Below are positions 58,477 through 64,000 of a stretch of 64,000 nt of DNA, piece by piece. Origin of the DNA: Streptosporangium sp. NBC_01755 (lineage in GTDB: Bacteria; Actinomycetota; Actinomycetes; Streptosporangiales; Streptosporangiaceae); NCBI RefSeq assembly GCF_035917995.1, contig NZ_CP109131.1, forward strand, positions 868,001 through 932,000, given 5' to 3'. Position numbers and translations under genes: made by a program. The notes under the pieces are model-generated. The model made no database searches. It was not told the origin of the DNA and saw nothing but the letters and a program-made list of their open reading frames with translations. Within the stretch, counting starts at the first letter, position 1. Each line of letters opens with the position of its first letter.

Positions 58477-59241
58477 GTGAGCGTACGACTCTTCCTCCGT
58501 GACACCTCGACCGTGTTCTCCCGCGAGTTCGTCCCCGTACTACGCGAACCCCTCGGCCTCCTCTTCACCATGAGCCAGCCGCTGCTCTTCCTGTTCCTGT
58601 TCGGCCCGCTGCTCACCGGAACGCAGAGCTTCGGCGGCCAGGACTCGCCATGGCAGTGGTTCGTGCCCGGCATTCTGATCATGATGTGCCTGTCCGGGCC
58701 GATGATGGCCGGGTACTCCCTGCTGGTGGAGCTGCTCGGCGGCTCGATGGAGCGCATGCTGGTCACCCCGCTGAACCGCACCGCGATGCTGGTCGGCCGG
58801 ACGATGAAGGAGTTCGTGATCCTGCTGGCCCAGGCCGTGCTGATCATCGCGCTCGCGGTGCCGCTGGGCTTCCGTCTGCACCTGCCGGGGGTACTGACCG
58901 GGCTGGCGATACTGGTCGTGTTCGGGATCGGCCTGGGCTCGCTCTCCTTCGTCCTCGCGATCGCGTCCAGTCCGAGCGGCAACCTGTTCTACGGGGTCAC
59001 CCAGCTGGTGCTGTTCCCGCTGATGCTGCTCTCCGGCGTGCTGCTGCCGATGGACTTCGGCCCGGGGTGGCTCCAGGTGGTCGCCACCCTGAATCCGGTC
59101 TCCCACATCGTCGAGGCGGAGCGGGCACTGTTCTCCGGCCGTTTCGCGGACACCTCGGTGCTGTACGGGACACTCTGGGCCTGCGTCGTCGCCGCGGTGG
59201 GCCTGGCCATGGGCACCAGGGCGATGCGCCGCGGCATCTGA
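58477..59241 (+). CDS. ABC-2 type permease, second system
   Basis: 254 residues, six membrane helices (LLFTMSQPLLFLFLFGPLL; IMMCLSGPMMAGYSLLVELL; FGIGLGSLSFVLAIASSPSG; QLVLFPLMLLSGVLLPMDFG; WLQVVATLNPVSHIVEAERA). GTG 58477 is 8 nt after AAAGG. Partner of the ATPase at 57280, separated from it by the duplicated tail. Substrate unknown. It is not CydDC, despite lying next to cydAB. Confidence 0.91.
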   Translation: MSVRLFLRDTSTVFSREFVPVLREPLGLLFTMSQPLLFLFLFGPLLTGTQSFGGQDSPWQWFVPGILIMMCLSGPMMAGYSLLVELLGGSMERMLVTPLNRTAMLVGRTMKEFVILLAQAVLIIALAVPLGFRLHLPGVLTGLAILVVFGIGLGSLSFVLAIASSPSGNLFYGVTQLVLFPLMLLSGVLLPMDFGPGWLQVVATLNPVSHIVEAERALFSGRFADTSVLYGTLWACVVAAVGLAMGTRAMRRGI

Positions 59242-59318
59242 CACAGCGCCCTCGGGAGCTCGTGACGCGGCTTCGATCACCCACGGGTGCCGCGTCTCGA
59301 CGTCCCGTACCGGCTCGC

Positions 59319-60332
59319 TCAGCCGGACGTGCCGGAACGGTACGACCAGCGTCCCTGCAGCAGGAACAGCAGGATCAGGGAGGGCACCAGGAGCAGCGCC
59401 CCGACGGCGAGCGAGATGAGCGTCGCGGTCAGCACCGCCGGATGCGCCGCGGCCTCGTGCACCGTGAGGGACGGCGGGAGCATGAGGGGGTACTGCGCGA
59501 GCGGCCATCCCCACAGCACCGCGGTGACGGCCAGCGCGCCGGTGATCCGGACGAGCGTGAAGTTCCGCCGCCACAGCAGGACCAGGGAGAGCAGTCCGAA
59601 CACCGCGCTGGCGATCACCAAGGGCAGTGCCCGGTGGGTGAGGCCGTCGAACAGCCGGGGCGCGTCCGCGCGGAGCACCGCGATGCCGGCGAGCGCGACG
59701 ACTCCGACGCACAATCCCATGATCAGCGCCTTGGTCCGGAAACTCTCCGCCAGGTGCGGCATCCCCGCCCGCACCGCGTCGTCGCACAGGTAGATCGCGG
59801 CCAGGTAGGCGCAGACGCCGACTGCGAGAACCCCGCCCAGCATGGAGGTCGGGTTCAGCCAGCCGGTCACGATGTTCCCGGCCGCGAGCCCCTGCGGCAC
59901 ACGTCCCGAGGCGACCCCTCCGGCGGCGGCGCCCAGGAAGAAGGGGGTCAGCACGGAGGAGATCGCGAAGGCGGCACCGAACAGGCGTTTCTGCCACAAC
60001 TCCGTGGCGGCCTTACGGAAGGCGAAGGCGGCCCCTCGGGCGATGATGCCGAATGCCACCAGCGTCAGCGGGATGTAGAGGGTCGACATGACGGCGGCGA
60101 AGACCGGCGGGAACCCGGTCCACATCATGACGAGCACGAAGATCAGCCAGACGTGGTTGGCCTCCCACACCGGCCCGATGGAGTGCTCGATGAGGTTGCG
60201 CTCCGGCATACCCTTCCTGCTGCGCCCGGCCAGCAGATCCCAGACACCGCCGCCGAAGTCGGCCCCGCCCAGCAACGCGTAGCAGGTCACGCCCACCCAC
60301 AGCACGAGCAACAGGATCTGCGCCGGATCCAT
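59319..60332 (-). CDS. cydB: Cytochrome bd ubiquinol/menaquinol oxidase subunit II
   Basis: 337 residues, eight or nine membrane helices; MDPAQILLLVLWVGVTCYAL start, GADFGGGVWDLLAGR and IGPVWEANHVWLIFVLVMMW are CydB hallmarks. Structural partner of CydA in the high-affinity terminal oxidase. ATG 60332 is 5 bp after the cydA stop. No cydCD follows in the window. Confidence 0.94.
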   Translation of the reverse strand: MDPAQILLLVLWVGVTCYALLGGADFGGGVWDLLAGRSRKGMPERNLIEHSIGPVWEANHVWLIFVLVMMWTGFPPVFAAVMSTLYIPLTLVAFGIIARGAAFAFRKAATELWQKRLFGAAFAISSVLTPFFLGAAAGGVASGRVPQGLAAGNIVTGWLNPTSMLGGVLAVGVCAYLAAIYLCDDAVRAGMPHLAESFRTKALIMGLCVGVVALAGIAVLRADAPRLFDGLTHRALPLVIASAVFGLLSLVLLWRRNFTLVRITGALAVTAVLWGWPLAQYPLMLPPSLTVHEAAAHPAVLTATLISLAVGALLLVPSLILLFLLQGRWSYRSGTSG

Positions 60333-60336
60333 CGGA

Positions 60337-61740
60337 TCAGTCCCGTTCCTGAGGAGCCTGCAGAAGTTCCTGAGGAGCCTGCAGAAGGAGCTCGCGGGGT
60401 GCTCCTTCTCCCACGACCTCCTTTGGTTCACGCGCCAGGCGCCGCAGGACGTAGACGATGGCGATGGTGAGGAACAGGTAGACCAGCAGGAGGGCGACGA
60501 GCCCCAGCCACAGCCCGGGGGCGGGATTGACCGCGTCGGCAGTGCGCAGCCTGCCGTACACCACCCAGGGCTGCCTGCCGACCTCCGTCACGATCCAGCC
60601 CGTCTCCACCGCGACGACGGCGGCGACCCCGGAGATGGCCGCGAGCCTCAGAAACCACGGCGAGCGCGGCAGGTCGCGCCGCCGCCACCACGCCAGGGCG
60701 AACCAGGCCGCCATCAGGAGCAGGAAGAAACCGATCCCCACCATCGTGTCGAAGGCCAGATGCACGGGGTTGACCGGTGGGCGCTCGGCCACAGGCACGA
60801 TGTTCAGTCCCTGAACCACGGTATCGGGGTGAAAGCCCACCAGCATGGAGAGGCCGTAGGGAATGTCCAGCGCGTAGCGCAGCTCGTCGTTCACCACGAA
60901 GCCGCCGATGCTCAACGGCGCACCGGCGCGGGTCTGGAAGAGAGCCTCCGCGGCGGCGAGCTTGACCGGCTGGTTGGTGGCCAGGAACCTGGCGATGAAG
61001 TCGCCCACCACGATCTGGAGCGGGGCGAATATCGAGGCGAGCGTGAAGGGCACCAGGAATCCCAGCCGGTGATAGCGGTCGCGCCGTCCGCGCAGCATGG
61101 CCACCGCGTAGACCGCCGCGACGAGGAACCCGGCGACCATGAACGCCGCCACGATCATGTGCGTCGTCTGCAGCGGCGTGGCCGGGTTGAACATCGCCCG
61201 CCACGGGTCCACGCTGGTGATCCGCCCGTCCTTCGCCTCGAACCCGACCGGCTGGTTCATCCACGCGTTGGCCGACACCACGAAGAACGCCGACGCCGTC
61301 CCCGCGATCATGACGGGAATCCCGGTCAGCAGGTGGATCTTGGGCGGCAGCCGGTCCCAGGAATAGAGGTAGATGCCGATGAAGATGGCCTCGATGAAGA
61401 AGGCGATCCCCTCCAGCGCGAAGGGGAACCCGATCACCTGACCGTAGGTACCCATGAGGCCCGGCCAGAGCAGGCCCAGCTCGAAGCTGAGGACCGTTCC
61501 CGAGACCGCCCCGACCGCGAACAGCACTCCCACGGCCCTGGCCCACTTGCGGGCCAGCCGCATGTAGTTGTCGTCGCCGGTGCGGATCGCCCGCCACTCG
61601 GTGAACACCAGCAGGACCGGCATGCCGACCCCCATGCACGACAGCACGATGTGCCACCCGAGTGACACCGCCATCTGCAGGCGCGCCGCCAGCAGATTCG
61701 TCGCGCTCGCCGCCTCGGCCAGCGCGCCGAACGCCGTCAC
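60337..61740 (-). CDS. cydA: Cytochrome bd oxidase subunit I
   Basis: 467 residues, nine helices. Heme-ligand His in VSLGWHIVLSCMGVGMP, the ESEL-region equivalent SFELGLLWPGLMGTYG, GRQPWVVYGRLRTADAV near the end, and a short Q-loop. It reduces O2 to water with menaquinol and gives growth at low O2 or with aa3 oxidase inhibited. GTG 61740. The last residues are a duplicated LLQAPQE. No Rex-like TTGTGA-N6-TCACAA site is seen upstream. Confidence 0.94.
   Translation of the reverse strand: MTAFGALAEAASATNLLAARLQMAVSLGWHIVLSCMGVGMPVLLVFTEWRAIRTGDDNYMRLARKWARAVGVLFAVGAVSGTVLSFELGLLWPGLMGTYGQVIGFPFALEGIAFFIEAIFIGIYLYSWDRLPPKIHLLTGIPVMIAGTASAFFVVSANAWMNQPVGFEAKDGRITSVDPWRAMFNPATPLQTTHMIVAAFMVAGFLVAAVYAVAMLRGRRDRYHRLGFLVPFTLASIFAPLQIVVGDFIARFLATNQPVKLAAAEALFQTRAGAPLSIGGFVVNDELRYALDIPYGLSMLVGFHPDTVVQGLNIVPVAERPPVNPVHLAFDTMVGIGFFLLLMAAWFALAWWRRRDLPRSPWFLRLAAISGVAAVVAVETGWIVTEVGRQPWVVYGRLRTADAVNPAPGLWLGLVALLLVYLFLTIAIVYVLRRLAREPKEVVGEGAPRELLLQAPQELLQAPQERD
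60345..60386. repeat. 21-bp tandem duplication in cydA 3' end
   Basis: Two exact copies of a 21-bp unit beginning GTTCCTGAGGAGCCTGCAG (60345-60365 and 60366-60386), encoding the repeated LLQAPQE of the CydA C-terminus. Confidence 0.9.
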
Positions 61741-61933
61741 GGTGCGTACACCTCAGCGTGCGCGACGTGGTGCCGGACATGAGCCCGAACGGTCTCCCCG
61801 CGCATGCCCCGCCACGCTTCCCACACCTGAAAACGACCTCTGACCTGCATGAAGGCGCTTTTCCCTGTACGCGTAAGCCACAAACGACGGAAGGTCACAT
61901 CCGCAGATCGGGTGCGAGATACCGTGCCGGGAA

Positions 61934-62025
61934 CCGGTCACGGCGAGAGAGCACGACACCGCCCGGGCGTTCCCTCCGGCCGGTCACGGCGGGAGAGCAC
62001 GACACCGCCCGGGCGTTCCCTCCGG
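61934..62025. repeat. 46-bp tandem duplication
   Basis: Two 46-bp copies (61934-61979, 61980-62025) beginning CCGGTCACGGCG and differing at one base. They lie in the 360-bp gap between cydA and the GNAT gene, a stretch with no other gene. Confidence 0.9.
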
Positions 62026-62099
62026 GAGGTCGCGCCCCGTGTCGCCCGTATGCCCGACGGGAACAAACACCGGCGAGACCCGTCCCGAAAGGAATCCAT

Positions 62100-62153
62100 A
62101 TGCTCGCCGACCCGCACCGCAGCCCGAAGCCCGTGACGGCCGGCGCCCGGTGA
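62100..62153 (+). CDS. 17-residue upstream ORF coupled to GNAT gene
   Basis: ATG 62100, preceded by AAAGGAATCCAT, opens MLADPHRSPKPVTAGAR and its TGA overlaps the GTG of the acetyltransferase (GTGA). The GNAT start itself has no ribosome-binding site, so this leader probably delivers ribosomes to it. It has no known function of its own. Confidence 0.5.
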   Translation: MLADPHRSPKPVTAGAR

Positions 62154-62992
62154 TCACGGTGGACACCGGGCCGGTCGTGGCCGAGGCTGAGCGCCAGTTC
62201 AGGGCCGCCGAGCGCCGCGGCGGGGTCGAGGTGCGCGAACTGCACCAGATCAGCGAGTTCAGGCAGGTCTTCGCCCTGTACGACGACATCTGGCACGCCG
62301 ATCCCGGCAAGGCGCCGATCAGCACGGAGCTCATGCGGGCGATGTCCCACAGCGGCAACTACGTCACGGGCGCCTTCGACGGCGCGAGGCTGGTCGGCGC
62401 CTGCGTCGGTTTCTTCGCCGACCCCGTGGGCACGGCGCTGCACTCCCACGTGACCGGGGCGCTGCCCGGCCGCGGCATCGGGTTCGCACTCAAGCTGCAC
62501 CAGCGCGCGTGGGCGCTGACAAGAGGGCTGAGCACCGTTTTCTGGACCTACGACCCGCTGGTGCGCCGCAACGCCCACTTCAACATCGCCAAGCTCGGCG
62601 CGCGTCCCGAGGAGTACCTCGAATCGTTCTACGGCCCCATGGCGGACGCCATCAACGCGGGCGACGAATCCGACCGGCTCCTGGTGGTCTGGCGGCTGAC
62701 CGAGCCGCGCGTGGTGGCCGCCTGCTCGGGGACGGGGAAGCCGCCCCTCGTCCCCGACGAGGCGAGGGTGGCCCTGGCCGCCGAGGGCGATCGCCCGGTC
62801 AAAGGCACGACGGGCGGGCGGGTGTCGCTGGTCCAGATCCCGCGCGACGTGGAGATGTTACGCCGTACCGATCCGACCGCCGCCAGGGCGTGGCGGCACG
62901 CGACGCGCGACGTGCTCGGCGGGCTGATCGGCCAGGGCGCCCGCGTCACCGGGTTCACCTCCGACGGCCACTACATCCTGGAAAGACAGTAA
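62150..62992 (+). CDS. GNAT-family N-acetyltransferase
   Basis: 280 residues. GNAT fold: VREL...FRQVFALYDDIW, GAFDGARLVGACVGFFA, then the acetyl-CoA pyrophosphate loop HVTGALPGRGIGFALKLHQR and FWTYDPLVRRNAHFNIAKLG. The long C-terminus (180-280) is specific to an actinomycete subgroup of unknown substrate. GTG 62150 is inferred from the overlap with the small upstream ORF; a longer upstream frame is Arg/Pro-rich and unlikely. Confidence 0.82.
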   Translation: MITVDTGPVVAEAERQFRAAERRGGVEVRELHQISEFRQVFALYDDIWHADPGKAPISTELMRAMSHSGNYVTGAFDGARLVGACVGFFADPVGTALHSHVTGALPGRGIGFALKLHQRAWALTRGLSTVFWTYDPLVRRNAHFNIAKLGARPEEYLESFYGPMADAINAGDESDRLLVVWRLTEPRVVAACSGTGKPPLVPDEARVALAAEGDRPVKGTTGGRVSLVQIPRDVEMLRRTDPTAARAWRHATRDVLGGLIGQGARVTGFTSDGHYILERQ

Positions 62993-63151
62993 AGATCACC
63001 GGTGTCGAAGCCGACGGGAAACGACGAGAACGCTACGACAGATCGCGGGACAGGCGGCGCCTGACGACGTGTGCGCTCCCGCGGTCAGCCGTCCGCCCGG
63101 CGTTCCGACCGTCCAAGCTCACCGTTGGCGCAGAGGGTCCGGGCGCGCTCC

Positions 63152-64000
63152 TCACGAGAGACTCCCGGCCAGCTTGTCGAAGTCGGCCACCACCAGCTGA
63201 TACTGATTACGCTGCAGTTTGGCGATCTCAGCGATGGTCATGCCCGGCACCCAACCCGTTCCCTCGACCCGGATGTCCACCCCGAGTTGCAGATTCAGCT
63301 GCCATGGCTTGAGAGAGTCCGTGGACCCGTCCCAAAGCAGCCGGTACGGCAGCTCAGCGCGAAGATCGGTGACGAATTCACGGGGAGTCGCCTTGTAGTC
63401 GCGCCAATCCCGGAAGAACTCCCGCAGCGTGTCGTGGAAGTACTTGGTGCCCGCCGTACCGGCCGAACGCTTTGACTCGCCAGGCAGGGACGCTGTGTTC
63501 ACGTGCGCGCCGAGGCTCGGCTTGACGATGGGACGCGCGGGCTCGGCATCCCTGTACTCGATGCCGATGATCTCGCCGATGCTCCACATGACGTAGTTGG
63601 TGGGCGACCTGAGTTCGTGCAGGACCCGGAGCCACTCTAGGCCGCGCGCGATGTCCCCCTGCTGGGCGATCCGGATGGCGTGCTCCAGCACGTTCCGGAT
63701 GTAGTCGACGGGGATCCATTCGTGCTTGCCGGGCGCCAGACGCCGCCACTCCCCGACGACCCACTGGCGGCTCTCCCCTCCCGTGCGCCAGATTGCGTTG
63801 AACTGCGCCCAGGTCATCGGGCCGCCGGTCGGATGGCGGATCAGCCCTTCGAAGAACTGGCGCACGCCGCCCACCTGCTGCACGGCGGCGACCAGGTCCG
63901 GGTGCAGGGTCCCCCCGACGAACGGCACGAACCGCCCGTAGGGCTTTGCGCTCACGTCGTAGGCGATTTGGCCGATCTCGTCGTGGACATGCTTGTCGAA
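63152..64000 (-). CDS. Unrecognised protein, 5' end beyond window
   Basis: At least 282 residues on the minus strand, open through the right edge (the first visible residues are FDKHVHDEIGQIAYDV), so the start is outside the window. Soluble, Trp-rich: GGPMTWAQFNAIWRTGGESR, WRRLAPGKHEWIPVDYI, LRSPTNYVMWSIGEIIGIEY, YFHDTLREFFRDWRDY. A GTG at 63955 could be an internal start. No motif is recognised; composition and sharp codon bias say it is a real gene. Confidence 0.7.
   Translation of the reverse strand, partial: FDKHVHDEIGQIAYDVSAKPYGRFVPFVGGTLHPDLVAAVQQVGGVRQFFEGLIRHPTGGPMTWAQFNAIWRTGGESRQWVVGEWRRLAPGKHEWIPVDYIRNVLEHAIRIAQQGDIARGLEWLRVLHELRSPTNYVMWSIGEIIGIEYRDAEPARPIVKPSLGAHVNTASLPGESKRSAGTAGTKYFHDTLREFFRDWRDYKATPREFVTDLRAELPYRLLWDGSTDSLKPWQLNLQLGVDIRVEGTGWVPGMTIAEIAKLQRNQYQLVVADFDKLAGSLS

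Noticed and set aside
57280-59241. CydDC assembly transporter beside cydAB
   Set aside because: The pair has DrrA-like ATPase with DUF4162 and an ABC-2 permease, not the fused ABC exporters of CydDC, and lies on the opposite strand.
61741-61933. Rex operator controlling cydAB
   Set aside because: No TTGTGA-N6-TCACAA-like sequence found between cydA and the 46-bp duplication.

Overview
The window is a chromosomal segment of a high-GC actinomycete. Gene content (SepH, DUF3159/DUF3710/DUF4193 proteins, an actinobacterial-type ferrochelatase, CGNR and ECF42-type regulators, frequent GTG starts and ATGA/GTGA overlaps) points to Actinomycetes, most likely a Streptosporangiales-type lineage; the exact genus cannot be fixed from sequence alone. 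I see no rRNA, tRNA or CRISPR array.

Layout. (1) 0-15 kb is an accessory, decaying region. It has an XRE regulator divergent from a methionine aminopeptidase with a twin dyad between them, an FAD monooxygenase, a GbsR/MarR regulator, a CGNR regulator with its own direct-repeat operator, an atypical Lnt-like protein, an ECF42-type sigma factor with its YCII partner, two methyltransferases and a drug/metabolite transporter. Between them lie many broken genes: amidohydrolase, multicopper oxidase, epimerase, SDR, two alpha/beta hydrolases, two TPR tails, phosphotriesterase, epoxide hydrolase and an IS630 scrap. (2) 15-31 kb is conserved core. It runs TrmA/RlmD methyltransferase, KimA-type K+ importer, two TrkA/RCK proteins, DUF3159, OB-fold, DUF3710, dUTPase, thioesterase, AI-2E-family protein, OtsA, DUF4193, a two-component system and SuhB, closely matching the mycobacterial Rv2689c-Rv2701c order. 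(3) 31-51 kb holds an S9 peptidase, ferrochelatase, a repeat-rich lytic transglycosylase, an MFS transporter, a sugar-lactone oxidase, the cell-division protein SepH, paired bacterial-PH membrane proteins, a DrrAB-like exporter, a PEBP lipoprotein and a SulP transporter fused to a beta-carbonic anhydrase.

(4) 51-54 kb carries the most striking item: a solitary IscB nuclease gene with intact RuvC and HNH residues. It is preceded by a structured, probably omega-RNA-encoding region and bracketed by UUCG hairpins, with no transposase beside it. Its frame stays open past the expected end, through a 16-bp tandem repeat and into the antisense of an epimerase gene. (5) 54-64 kb has a DUF1579-like protein, a PCMT-type methyltransferase, a DoxX protein, a second ABC-2 exporter pair, cytochrome bd oxidase (cydAB), a GNAT acetyltransferase with a short coupled upstream ORF, and an unrecognised gene running off the right edge.

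Short tandem duplications, in intergenic DNA and inside genes, recur across the window (units of 15, 16, 19, 20, 21, 24, 46 and 101 bp) and seem to be a general habit of this chromosome.
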